Below are positions 14,026 through 26,201 of a stretch of 64,000 nucleotides of DNA, piece by piece. Source of the DNA: Casuarius casuarius (taxonomy: Eukaryota; Chordata; Aves; Casuariiformes; Casuariidae); the NCBI GenBank assembly GCA_003342895.1, contig PTFA01000482.1:179949-243948 (forward strand), in the 5' to 3' direction. The notes beneath the pieces are model-generated. The model did not search any database. It was not told the origin of the DNA and saw nothing but the letters and a program-made list of their open reading frames with translations. Each line of letters opens with the position of its first letter. Position 1 is the first letter of the stretch. The translations under genes were made by a program, and so were the position numbers.

Positions 14026-14662
14026 TTATGGTTGTCTCTTCTTGCTAACCGAGGAAGCAGGGGTGACTGCAGCTCTGAAACAACCTCCTTGGCTCTTGCA
14101 TCTCTTCGTCTGTCCAACGTCGGTGTGTTGGCATTGGCCATCCTTTCGCAGGCTGTTGGATCTCCTCGTTCTCTTGCCTTCTGAAGACCTTCGAGTTCAG
14201 GAGCAATGAAGAGTTGGATAAAAGGAAGATGCTTTTGGCTCAGGTGATAGAAACCTGCATTTGTTGGAGCAGAGCCTTCATCTGTTCTTCAGTATAGAGT
14301 TCATCTGTTGCCCTTCGTATCTGTTACTTGCAGTTCTGGCTTCTGGTCCCTCAGGATGGGCGTTCTGCTCATTACAGAGAAGAAATCTCTTATTTTCTAC
14401 TGTGATACAAAGAATGGGCTGATCAGAGAATAAGATTTGTGGGGNCTACACATTGACAGGGATGGCCTGAATGTGTTACTGCCTGTGTCACAGTCTGCTG
14501 TGGAGCCTGCGTGTGCCGTTGTTGAACGGCAGCATGGAATGGTTTTTTTCTTGCTTTGGCCTAAGTGTGCTGTGGTGGCCCAGAAGGGAACCGCACACAA
14601 ACCTCCTTCTTGGGCTCTGGTTCTCCACACCTTCNACTGGAAGAGATCTCTCCTTCCAGATC

Positions 14663-14730
14663 CTGGCTGGCATAAATCAATAGGATGCCACTGGCTTCAG
14701 TGGATTTATGCTGCTTTGCACCGATGGGGT
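14663..14730. repeat. Palindromic interspersed-repeat relic (ancient sauropsid type)
   Basis: The segment has the structure CTGGCATAAATC ... CCACTGGCTTCAGTGG ... ATTTATGCTG. The centre CCACTGGCTTCAGTGG is nearly self-complementary and the outer arms (GCATAAAT / ATTTATGC) are inverted copies, so the whole piece folds back on itself. I recall similar foldback sequences ('CCATTGAAGTCAATGG' type) as abundant in turtles and crocodilians and rarer in birds. It is a degraded, noncoding copy. Confidence 0.5.
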
Positions 14731-15379
14731 TCACAACTTTAAAATTACATTGCAGTCTGCCAAAGCTGCATTATTTGTGCAAATGCCGGTTTTAGGCACA
14801 AGTGGGAGAAATCTGTTGATGGAAGTGGCGGTAACGAGCATGTTCACTTGTTGCAAGTCTGTACTATGCGCAGGATTCACAGCCTGTGCTTTGTGCTAAG
14901 CTGAAAATGAGCAGAGNATGGAGGATGCACATGTTTCAGAACAGGGGGAAGCTGGCAGTTGCAGGGATAAAAGCAGCATATGTCTGATTGAATAAATGGA
15001 GAAATGTAGGCCAGATGGCTAGAAATACTAAGAATTGTTTAATAATTTGTAAACTCTGCTCTCAGGAGCAAGATTTTAGGCACTTGCAATCTTTTCATCT
15101 CCACTCAATTTGCCTCCTGTCTTGGCGACATTACTCTTTTGTTTTTGAGTAGAGCTCTNAGTATTGTTTGTGACCTTCAGAAATTTGTAAGATTATTATC
15201 TGGGGTATAAAAATTGANCATCTTTCAGGAAACGGACCAAGATTTGTAAGGATGACTCCTTTGTCCCAGGAAGATGGGGCTTTGGAGATCCCGCGTGGGA
15301 CTTTGTGACTTGCACAATCCTACGTATGTCAGAGTTGTGAACNTCCCCGCTGTAATGGCAAAGGTCCTGGGGTCAGAAT

Positions 15380-15500
15380 CTGGCCTCACTCCGCTTGCTG
15401 CATCTTGTTTACACTGACCAGCTGGGCCAGTTTGAGATCAGGTTAAATGGAGTAATTCTACCAAAAGCCAGTGAAATCGGTGTAAATTCCCAGCAGTAAA
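15380..15500. repeat. Possible second relic of the same foldback repeat type
   Basis: Contains 'tggagtaattctacc', 'agccagtgaaatcggtgtaaattccc' and 'gaatctggcc', arranged like the foldback relics at 14663 and 61630. Degraded and noncoding. The family assignment rests on memory of the motif style only. Confidence 0.35.
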
Positions 15501-18360
15501 GCAAGACTAGGTTTCCAGGACACACGCACCCCGTTCCAGCCGCTGAACTTGAGCAGAGCTGGATCAGATTTGCACATGCTCTCATCTGGGTCCTATCAAG
15601 CTATATTGCTCAATAGAGAGGTGGCGTTTGAAACCATTTGCATTGCAGGAGTCATCTTCCCTGGGAGAGGATTTAGAAACTGCGTCCCGCTAGTTGCTGC
15701 TTTTCTCCCCGGCAGTGGCTGAAGCACGTGGGGGAGAGGGAGGAGGGAGAACACACTTGCAGGGCTTTAGAGATGAAGGGTGCTTTGCTGTAGAAATGCT
15801 CCTGAGGATAGGTCCTTGTGATGGTTTTCTCGGTGATCACCCCACTGCCTGCGTTGTCCCCCCTAAAAACAGGGAAGGACTAGAAGACCCCAAGGGGACG
15901 CTCCCGGCCCACCGTTTCTATAGTGCCCAAGACCCGGGCGTACCGATTTTATGCTGAGTGCATTTCTATGGCCAAATATCATGTCTTCATCACAGAATCA
16001 AGCTCCAAACCGNGAGGGGATGCTAGGAAGTGGTAAACAGAGCAGAATGCGTTATTACGGGAGGTGGGAAGGGGGGTGTTACTGCAGAATCGGGGTCTGA
16101 ACTGGTCTCTGCGTGGGGTCAGGGTGGCTCTGGTGTGAGCACAAGGTCAGACTGGAGGAGCAGGAACCTGTGTCCTCTGGTCAGTCTTGGCTTTCAACCT
16201 GTCATGAGGTTAGCAGCTGGTTTTGCTCGCCAAGTTTCCAAGATCCAGAAGTGCCAAAGTCGCAGGGAAAAAGCTGACTTTGCAATCCCGCTGGCCGGGG
16301 CTGCAAGAGGNGATATTTGCAGCGCGGAGCAGAGTTACGCGCTGCTGCGGTCGCCAGCCAGCTCGCACGCGTGGGAAACGTGGATCGTTCGGAAACGCGG
16401 TGGCCGCTCTGAACGACTCTGCCCCAAACTCGCGTCCCTCCGGGGGTCCCTCCTGCTTCGCTAGAGGAGCTGGTGGTGTCCGTGATTCATCTGGTCTCCA
16501 GAAAAGCTCCCTTGTTTGGGAAGACACGAATGCGAGTCCCGTGGAGGTTAGCAGAGGTTCAAGCACAAGTGTGAAGTCAGATGTGTATTTTAATGCCACC
16601 TTCAAGGAATTTACAGACTTAACGTTACCTGACCGGTGTCTTGAGGAGCAGCGCAGGTGGCCGAGTGCTGAGGACGGGGGGACCGGCTCTTCCCAGGGCA
16701 TGTGTTAGCGCAGATGTTTTTCCTTCTGCTGCTTATATTGCCAGATGAGATGTGGTGAGACCAAATCTGCAATTTCATTCCAAGTCGCTTTAAGCTTTGT
16801 TCTGTTGTGGTCAAAAGTCTTAATTTTCTGCAAAGCAGGAGTCTGTTTTTTTTAATGTAAAAAATGTGATGGTCTTCCAGATGAAATTTTGAATTTAGTC
16901 GGTGTTTCGAAACTAGGAAGTTTTGGGGCAGAATAGTGACCGTGGTGCTTTGGGGGAAGCGCTCGTCTCTCTCGTTACTCAGAACCTCGTCATCTGCTGT
17001 GAAGGTTCTTTGTTCTTAAAAATAGATATATTGTTATATTTTTTCCTAAAATACTTGCTATTGTATATGAGATAAATCCCAGTGAGAGTCATTGCGTTGT
17101 CCCTTCAGGGACGGATCCTGCTAACACCTGTGGATGTACCAAGGATTTTAAGAGTTGACCCCCTTTCGCTTTCACGTGCTGCTAGAAAGAGCTGTTGTTT
17201 CCCACCCCAGAGGTGGTCACGCTTCAGAAGTGAGAACCTGTACAATCTATGTGATTTTTTATTTTTTTTAACCAAAGTGCCTAGTTTTCTTCAAGGGGAA
17301 AAGCATCATAGGAACAGAAATTGCAATTCCATTAAGTTGGAAATCCTAAATAGTTCAAAAATAATACCGACTGCAGTTTTGGTCTGTCTTTGAACAATGG
17401 AGGGGGGGGAATCCATGTATAAAATCTTTACTGGAAAATGAATTGCAAATTAAAAAAAAAAATCAAATTCAGGTTAATTCTTTTATTCCAGGCACAGCTC
17501 CATTCAACATTTTAAATGGCAAGGGCTTTAGGGATCTGGAGATAGCATCAATGTTTTTTGGTAACAAATATAAACTGTAGTGGGTTATAAAACTTCAGAA
17601 GATGTTTCTGATTAGTAGCTTTTCTTCTGACAACTATTTTCCTTTCAGAAAAAGAGGGGAAAGGGATTTTTGTAGCATAGCTGGGCTAGAGATGGGGAAA
17701 AATATGTTTAAAATATGCAGGGACCTGAAAGAAAATCTTGAGTGAAAAATAAGTTTAACTGACCTTAAAATATCCCATTGCCACGAGGGATTCGAAAGTA
17801 ATACTTCAAATGGGTTTTTGATGCGGTTCTCCAGGCTGTGGGGAATAGAATATTTTACCCAACATATTTTCTCATCTAAATTTTTTAGGATAACTAGGAA
17901 AAACTATTCTGAAAAGCCTAAAGAAGGGTTTTTTGTTTTGCATTGTATTTTTTTTATTTTGAATTTACTGACACAGAGGGAAAAATGCATTTACTGTAAG
18001 GTGACTTTTCAGAACTTATTTTTTTTAATTTCGTCCTGAAGCGCAGTCCGTTCTGGCCGCGCGTGGTCCGTTTGCGGCGTCCTCAGCAGGTCCCGGTGCA
18101 CGAGGCGGGGTGCGAACGCTGCTCTGCCTCCGGGTCCGGAGCCGCCCGGGCGCTTGCTGCAGGGTGTTCGTGGCTCGTCCTCGCAGCCCGTCCCGGCGCT
18201 AAGAGGGGCCGGGGGGCCGGGTGCGCCCGCCGGACCCCGCTGCCGCCGGAGGGGCTGGTGGACACGTCCATCCCCTTGGAGAAGGGCTCCGAGAGGCGAA
18301 GCGTTGCGTGCTGGGGCACGGGGGGAAGCCGTGAGCCCAGGATGCTCCATCCCTGCTAAT

Positions 18361-18480
18361 GCTTCTCCCTGGGTTACCTTCCCGTCTGTGCACCCATGCA
18401 CGCGTCCGTGCACCCATGCACGCTTCTCCCTGGGTTACCTTCCCGTCCCCCCACCCGTGCACGCGTCCGTGCACCCATGG
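18361..18480. repeat. 61-bp tandem duplication, two copies
   Basis: The sequence starting GCTTCTCCCTGGGTTACC at 18361 restarts at 18422, giving a 61-bp period. Each copy ends in a sub-repeat of CGTGCACCCATG-type 12-mers. The copies differ by a few bases, so it is a young local duplication inside a GC-rich segment. Confidence 0.8.
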
Positions 18481-21400
18481 GCTGATGCAATCACGCACAG
18501 AGCGAGCGTCCAGCTTCCCCAGCGGCCGCAGAGCTCTGAGCAGGGGTCGTGGGGGGGCAGGGGGGGTGCAGGGGGTGCAGAGCACACTCGTCTCGTCCAG
18601 CCCTGGGGAAGGGAGCACGGGGCGGCACCAACACCCCGTTCCGTCCCTCTGCCCCCCTCCCTGCACCGGCCCGTCCGGCACGCGCCTTCTCCGGACCAGC
18701 CCCACAATTTGCAAGGGAACCTCGAGGGCTTTGCCGCTGCAAGCGGGTCTCCTTCGGGGCTCAGCCCCGCGTGCTGTCCTCGCACGAGCTCCCGGGAATT
18801 ACGGACACGTCGTTGTACAGCCTCTGGGAAGCTTTCGCGGCGTGCGCATCTGCTGCCGTTGAGATGTTTGGCTTGGGGAAGCTGGAGTCCAGTTGGATGC
18901 CGCGGAGAAAATGGGAGCTCTATGCCCTCCTGGCACTGGGAGAGGCGCGCGGCTCTGCCCGTGGCTCCGGGCAGCGTGTTGCTCTTTTTCTGTTATGATT
19001 TTGTGTGCACACACGCTGCAGACCCACGCAACCCGTGCTGCAGTCGGTTCCTCGCGCTGATCTCGCCAGGCCGACGGAGGTGCTGCGACCGCAGCCGCTG
19101 GCTCCCCGGCCTCGGGCAGAGCCGCTCGAGTCGCCTTCCCTCGGACCCGTCTGCTGCATCCTCCCGGATGAGGTGCGGGCGGGAGGCAGCGGCGGTGCTC
19201 GGCTGCCAGGGGTGGTGGTAACTGCGGCGTTTCGGGGTCTTTTTGGACGCAGCGGTTGTGAAAATGTGCGCGGTGGACTTGAGCTGTGCAAACGCGCAGC
19301 CGCCATCAGCAGATAAAAAATTGATGTGTTTAATCTGCTAATGAAGTTTGAGTTGTGGCGTAAAGGAGTGGAAGAGACGANTTTAGCAAACCGAGCGCGG
19401 GCCGGGCAGGCGGCCTGGATAAACACAGCAGCGCCGTGAGCAGCCGAGGCTGCGCTGCTCCCCGCTCCCGGCGCCCGCAGAGCAGCCGGGGCCGGCAGAG
19501 CTGGGCGCTCGGCGCGCTGCCATCCCCACCGGTGCCAGCACTCCCTCTGCCGTCCCCGCTCCGCTTGGCTTTCGCTTTTCCCTCGCGGCCCCCCGGGCGC
19601 CCGAGCCCGCATGGGAGCCGTGCCGTGCCCGGGGGTGATGCTCTGTGCCGACCCTCCTCCCCGCCGCGGTTTTGTCCCTTCCCTCGGCGCAGGAGGCGGC
19701 TGCGGCTGCCTCTGCCCTGGCACGGCCTGGCTCGCACAAGACCGTGGTGTAAACCAAGCCTAAGCCTGCAACCAGAGTGCACTGCTTGGATTGCTGTTCC
19801 CCCCGCGCTCCTGCTACCGCCGTCCCTTCCTTCCCGGTCCTCCTGTCCGTCCGACCGTCCCTGCACCGACCCCACGGCGGGTTCAAAGCCGTTCGCGGTC
19901 ACGTCTGCTCCCCTGGCCGCGCGCAGGGGGTGGCTGCCCCTCTCGGGGTCCCCGCGAGCGCTGCCGGCAGCCGGGGTTAATTTGCCATGTGTTCTCCATT
20001 TCCTCACCGCGCAGTTGGGCGGAAAACCAGAGTCGGGCCCCGAAAAAGCGGCAGCCCCGGCTCCGCGGCCCGTGGGGCAGGTCCCATCGCACGGGCTCNC
20101 CGGCGCTGGGAGCATCCTGCGGCGGGTCCCTCGCCGCCCGGTCGCGCCGTGCCGAGCCGGGCGTCACAGAGGCTTTTGGAGGGACCGGTAGGTGTTGGNG
20201 CCTGGGGACGTGCTTTCTGTGCGGTTGCCTTTTTTTGCATGTCAACCCCGAGCCCCCGTGGAGACGAGGANGAGTATCCGGGAGGAAGATGTCCCAGCTG
20301 GTGCGTGGGGGCAATGGCGAAATCCCAGGGCTGAGTCAGTGGGAGTTGGGGATCTTGGAAATGCTTCTGTGGTGCGGTAACCTCCCACCCTGCGTGAGAT
20401 GAGCCCAGCAGTAACCTCCCCGTGCGCTTCGTGCTCCTAAGGAGCAGCTGAAGTTCCCAGGCGTGCCTGCCGCAGCTCTCGAGTCGGCTGGATGTGCGTT
20501 GCAAGGAACGCCTCTTGGCCTCGGACCGTTTAATGCTCTCCAAATGGCCCAAGATTTTTCTCCTATTGCGTCCTGAAAGGAAGGGGAAGAAAGAGAAAAC
20601 TGTAGTCCCACAGCAACCCCCCGGCGCTCTGAGCTGGGGAATTTCCTCCGAGCCTTCCCGGGGGGCATGGAGCCCTCNAGAGCTGAGCTCTGGTCCCGGA
20701 AGAGCTGGGCTTGCAGCAAACTGCGTCAAAGTCCTGCTCACTTCCAGCTTTTCCGCTGGTGCAGCACCAGGAACGTGGACTCTGCGAGTTTCTGCGAAGT
20801 GGGTGATGCTGCCTGAGCCACAGAAATGCTGGCCTGTTCCTGGCTGGGGTAATCTCAGGCTCCAGCTCCTCGTGCGTTTAGCGCTGCTGTCTGCCTCCTT
20901 CCCCTGCCCTCCCGGCTGCTCCTCCAGCCCCGCGTCCCTCCCTTCGCTGTGCTGGCCGCCGTTCGGGGCAGCGCGCGGGAGTGGAGCAGGAAACCACCCG
21001 GCTGGGAAGCAGCGTAAGCAGTGCCGCTGCTGGCTGTGAAAGCCCAGCGTGTGCTGATTNATGTTGCATCAGGATCTGGTCCTCGCCCTGCCAATCCCTG
21101 TCTCGTTCATGGCTGTTTTTTAGTAGAGATGCTGTTTTCTAGTCTGCAGTCAGTGCGTGCACGTGGCCACCGCGAGCACCGGTGTGGCTATGTTTGGCTA
21201 AAAGATTTGTTGATTTGGTTGCGTGGCTGCTGGGTGACTGGTCCAGGGAGCCCTGGGCAGGGGATGCTGGGGGACCAGCGTCCTGGTGTTGATGAACGTG
21301 GGCTGCTGTGGCCCAGCACGGTTATCTCAGGTCTGCCTGTGATAATACAGCCCCTTCCCTCCTTGCTGGTTTTGTTGCATGGACCAGTTCTCCGATCATC

Positions 21401-23365
21401 CCATCCGTTTTCATCTCCCATTCCCGCAGGGCTGTGGTGTCCCTGGCCAGACCCTGGGAGCNTGTGTCCTGCCCACAACCTGGCCCTCCGCGTGGGGACA
21501 ACTCAGCCCTTTGTCGGTGGGAAGAGACCCACTGGTTTACGTGGAGCTGGACTAGTGCTGCCGTCCCAGAGGCAAGGCCTGTTTGCAACCGTTTCCGCTA
21601 AGATCTGCTCTCTATTCTGGATATAAGGTTTAGTCTTTGAGACCACATTGCTTCCCTGGGAGTCAGGCTGCTTCACACCTGGCTGGAGCNGCCCCTTGGG
21701 AAGAGTCTGCAAGAACATCTCGCATAGTCAGATGCTCTACAGCATCTCCGATGCCTCCGTGTTACAGTGTTAAAACTGAATTTTGTCACAGGCTCTTTGC
21801 TGGAAGTTGCTGTCCTTGNGAGCAGGGACAGGGCTGCTCGGGTGTCCGAGATGGTACATCNCCAGGCTGATTCTGCATGCCTGGCGTGCGCTGTCCTCAC
21901 CACCTTTGGTCTGCGGGTCCTGTAGGACGTGGTTTCCATGACTGCTCTCTGCTGATTTCTGGGGCTGGTGCTAGCAGGCACCAGGCCAAACTGCGCTGCT
22001 GTGCTTAGTGCGACCGCGGCTGTGGACTGCCTAGTGCTTTTCCTTATCAGCGGCTGCTCANTGAGCTCATTGATAGCAAGACCATCGGCCGTTGCAAGCC
22101 TTAGTGTTTCCAGTTCTGTAAACACACTCTGACTTATTGGTTAGGAATAGAGAGCTGCTGGCGGTGGTTTAAGGAGAGTCTTTAGTGCTGCCACTATCTA
22201 TCTTAAATAACACCCAACTCACGAAGCTGAGGGACTTTCCTTGGCAGAGGCGATGAGAGGTGGAGGTGAGACCACCTAAATGTGGGGACTGACTGCATCT
22301 GCCGGTGGGTCAGAGGAAATGGGAAGCGTGGCCCTGGACGGACCAGCACATTCACACCAGCAGCCCACCCCATCCTCAGATGTCAGGGCGATTTCATATT
22401 TAAGTGGATGCCTTTTGCTTCTGGTTAGTTGGCACTCGAGCTGAGCTCTGACGTTTGCCCCCACCTCTCTCCTCCCTCTTTCTTTGCCCCCGTCTGCACC
22501 TTGCGAGGTGTCTGCAGAGCCCAGACCGACCTTACTGTCACTTGTCTTAGCTGTTCTGCCGGGATGGTGGGGCCAGAACTGCGGGACTGAGTGGAGTTTG
22601 GAAGAAACTTAACTTCCTTTCAGTGGAACAAATTGCATGTGTGAAACTCGGCAGAACGGGTGATGATGTTATAACAGGAAACAGGCATGTGTCCGTTTAA
22701 TTTCCAGCTCTGCGTGCTAGGATTCCTCGGCATGCTTGTCTGAAGTGAAAAAGGCTCCTCTCCAACCCCTTTGCCAGCACGCAGCCACCAAACGTCAGAG
22801 CTAAGCAGTCTGCCCCCGCACTTGTTCCCAATGGGTGGGGGAGAGCGGGTAAACTGCCCTTTGGAGCTGTAAAAGCTGTAATGAGGTCTGGTTCGAGCAG
22901 ATCCAGNGGCCTGGCGGGGTGTCCTGCCTTCCTCGTGCTCAGGCGGCAGCTTAATTGCAGTNGACTCTGCTGCCAGGTTGGAGAGGGTCTTGGGCGTTGG
23001 TCTGGTGGAACCGGAGCTTCCTCCCAGGCTCGGCAGGGCGGTGCGCGCTGGGCTCTGCTGGGGGGCTCTGCTGGGCTGTTCGGTTGCCCTGAGCCCTCGC
23101 CTGCACTTACCCAGACGCCTCCTCTTCCTCTTCCATATCCATGTTTCCCTGTCTTCTCTTCCGTCTCTGCAAGCCTGCATACCCCGATGTGGGCTTGGCT
23201 CAGTGCGTCCTCAGGCTTCCCACCCCGAACACCCCTCCCTCACCTCCTCTGAGGAGTCCAGCCCTTCCAAAGAGGCCAGCGATCCTGCGTTGGGTTGGAT
23301 TGTCAGGAATGGCAGCAGCTGCCGGGGGAGGCAGGGATCGATCTTTTTGTCTAGCTCCGTGCTCC

Positions 23366-23398
23366 CATCCATCATCCATCCGTCCATCCATCATCACC
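23366..23398. repeat. (CATC)n/(CGTCCATC) simple repeat
   Basis: A short imperfect run of CATC tetramers (CCATCCATCATCCATCCGTC and onward). Simple sequence with no coding significance. Confidence 0.75.
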
Positions 23399-26173
23399 AA
23401 GGTAAAGCAGGATGGTGTCTAGTTGCGGATGCTGATGCAGTAAAGCTGCAGACGAGGCGTGTATTCAGACTGGTGGCATTACTGCTTTGCTTCTCCCCCA
23501 GGTGAACAAACGCGTTCACAGTGGTGTGTAGATGNGCGTGAGCACGTGCGTGTGTGGCTTTGGTGCCAGGCTCTGAGGTCAGTGAGGAGCCCCTGGGACC
23601 ATGTGTCTTGCTTTTTTGTCTCCGAAGTGCCAGACCGCTGTGGACTACGGCTGTGTCTGCACGTCGTGGTGAGGTCTGGATGCGCTGGGCGTGAGCCCCC
23701 CCGCACCACCCAGGGCCGTGCTGCAGCAGCTGGCCTGGGAATAGTTAACGGAGGCAGCTGGGGTTGCCACCAGCGTGCTCTGGTGCTGGTGCCTCGTCGA
23801 AAGAGAAGTGATGTGGGTTCTCGCCTCTCCTGGGCGTTACTGTTTCTTCCAGGCGAGGCAGTGTCGGGTCTCCGCAGCCACGGCTGGAGCTTGCCTTGGC
23901 GTGCGGGTTTGTCTGGGATCCCCGAACGAGCGCTGCCACGTGAGCCTCGTCTCGGCAGCAGCCTGTCCTCTGCCTCCCCGCTCCCCGCTTTGGTGCCTGT
24001 CCCTTTTTCAGCCTCTCCCCCCGGGCTGTTGCGGTCCCCGCGACGCAGACGCCGTTGGCAGGGCCGCCCGCTCCCTCGCCCAGCGGCTGCCTCTCCCCTT
24101 GGCCCGCCGTTTCGCTGGAGCTGGCGGAGTTTCTCCTGGCATCGCTCCGCCGAGCCCATCCCCGAGCCTGCAGAGCAGCGACCAAACCGCGGGAGCGTCC
24201 GAGGCGGCAGCTGCGATCGCTCCCGCTGCGCTCTGCCCGGCTCCGGCTCCGGAGGGCCTCTTGCGCACATGGAAACGTTTTACTGGCAATGAATTTAGGG
24301 GAGAAAACTGCAAGGCTCCCGGCGATGGCTGAGGGCAGGGAGAGGGGCTGGTGGGGCACCCTGCTAGCGCCCCTGCCCTGCCACCCCCCCCACCCAAGAG
24401 CTGTGCTGAGAAGATGAGCAGCCAGGAGGGACAGTGCAGGAGAGGAGCAAGGCCGTTCCCTTCAGCCCTGCCACCGGGCCGCTGGCCTGCGCCCAGTGAG
24501 ACCAGTGCACNCCAAGCCAGCTGCTGGGAGGCCATGAGTTTAAGTGCTCCGGAGGACCTGTGTTACGGTTACCTCTCAAACAGGGCATCAGGCTTCGGCA
24601 TCTTAGACACTTCTGAACGTGTGGCATCCTGGCTTCTGAAGCTGTTTCTTTCTGTCTTTGCTGCTAAGGAGAAGGGTTTTCTCTGACCACCTTAGCTCAG
24701 TTTTCAGCCCTGGTTTTGCTCTTGCCCAGACGTGAATTTGGGGTATGGCATTGCCTGGGCCCTGTATCCTCACAGCAGCCCTGCGATTGCCGGGAGCTGG
24801 ATGTGGCGCTGCTGAAGGCCCCTGGCCGTCTGTGGCTCGGTCTCTCTGCTGGGGGCTGGCGTGGGGAGATGCTCTGCGGGGTGTGGAGGCAGCAGCGGCC
24901 ATGCAGAACCACCCTGGGGTGGTGGCATCCCTGGGCCCCNGCGCTGCCGAGTGCCAGGGCAGGATCCCCGGGATCCTTCCCAGCCTGTGCCCGCTCCCCC
25001 CAGGAACCGTGTTTGACAAGCGGCTCCCTTCTAGCCTCTTTCCCGAAGGACACACAACCGCGGTGGCTTGCTTGTGCGTGTGCCTGTGCAGGTACCCCCA
25101 GCACCCCCGAGAACTCCCGAACCCCTTTGCCGGCTCCGGCAGGGCTCTGCGGGGGTGCTGAGCTCCTGAATGCCCTGCGCAGGCTGGAGGGAGAGGAGGG
25201 AGCGCTCCTCCGAGGAAGGGCTGCCAGTGGAGCACAGCCATGTTATTAGGCACCAGAGAATCCACATCGGCAGCCTCAGGATGAGCTCACNCATGTTACG
25301 AGACGCAAGGGAACCCACATCAGATGCTTGGCTGCAGTAATTCTGCAGTGCTGCTTGTCCTAAATTAATACCCAGGGCTAAGCGGCGGCCGCAGCGCGTC
25401 AAAGGAGGGGCCGGGCCGCGGCGGAGCCGGCGAGGCCCCGGACGGCAGCGCGCTTTGGGGCCCGCTTGCTTTCGTAGGAGCAGTCGCTGGGAACTGCTGG
25501 CGTTTATAGACCGAGGTTCCTGCTCCGACGACGAAACGAGTCTTGAGGGCAGACAAGCATTTCCTCCCAGCTCCTCCTTGGTGGTCCCGCAGCAACGCGG
25601 TGGTCCCAGGCCGCCGAGGAGCTGCTGCTCTCGTAAAAGCGAGGCAGGTTCCCATCTTGGTTTTACGCGGACAGCAGTCAGCAGACCCACGGGCCTCCTT
25701 AAGGAGCGAGCCAGATCCGTGCTCGCGTAGTCCTGCCGCCTCTGCGGGCGGCTGGGCTTGTGACGCTGGTGGTGTCCGGAGAGAAATCCGTGATTCCCGG
25801 GCATCCCGGGAGGTTTGGGAAGGGCGGCACCGAGATCGCCCACGGAGCTGCCTTGGCCCTGGTGTTTCCTGGACCCGACTTCTNGCTGTGGCTCGGACCT
25901 GCCGGCCCGGTGGGACGTCTTGTTGTAGCTGGGCCTTGGCCCCAGCCTGGGGAGGGAGCTGGGGGATGCGGGGTGAAGCAGCTCTGCGCGGAGGGCGGTG
26001 GGAGCGGCAGAAGGTGGCCTGTGGCGAGNGCGGCTCTGATGCCCACCCATGGTTTTGGCCACGCTCGCTGCTGTAACGCGCAGCAGATTGTGGATGCAGC
26101 TCCTCAGATGTGGGTCAGGAGAGGAGCTGCACGTGGGGGAGAGGACGGTGCTGGTTTGGCACTGAGGAAGCCT

Positions 26174-26201
26174 GGGGGGCCGGGCCGGGCCGGGCCCCCC
26201 C
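26174..26201. other. G-quadruplex / hairpin motif
   Basis: A run of six G followed by three CCGGG units and then a run of seven C. Four G-runs of at least three with CC loops fit the G-quadruplex rule, and the outer GGGGGGCC and GGCCCCCC can also pair as an 8-bp stem. It lies in a CpG-rich, gene-free stretch. Confidence 0.6.

Larger units (their letters stand above)
8001..18020. other. No supported gene; CpG patches then neutral DNA with repeat relics
   Basis: CpG-rich patches lie at about 8210-8420 and 9000-9300. From 10964 to 13237 there is not even an open frame of 60 codons on either strand. No exon, RNA gene or intact transposon is recognisable. Old repeat fragments are listed separately at 13992-14025, 14663-14730 and 15380-15500. 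Confidence 0.5.

Noticed and set aside
18154..19221. 355-codon plus-strand open frame
   Set aside because: Includes the 61-bp tandem duplication and GC-rich DNA open in several frames; no family resemblance.
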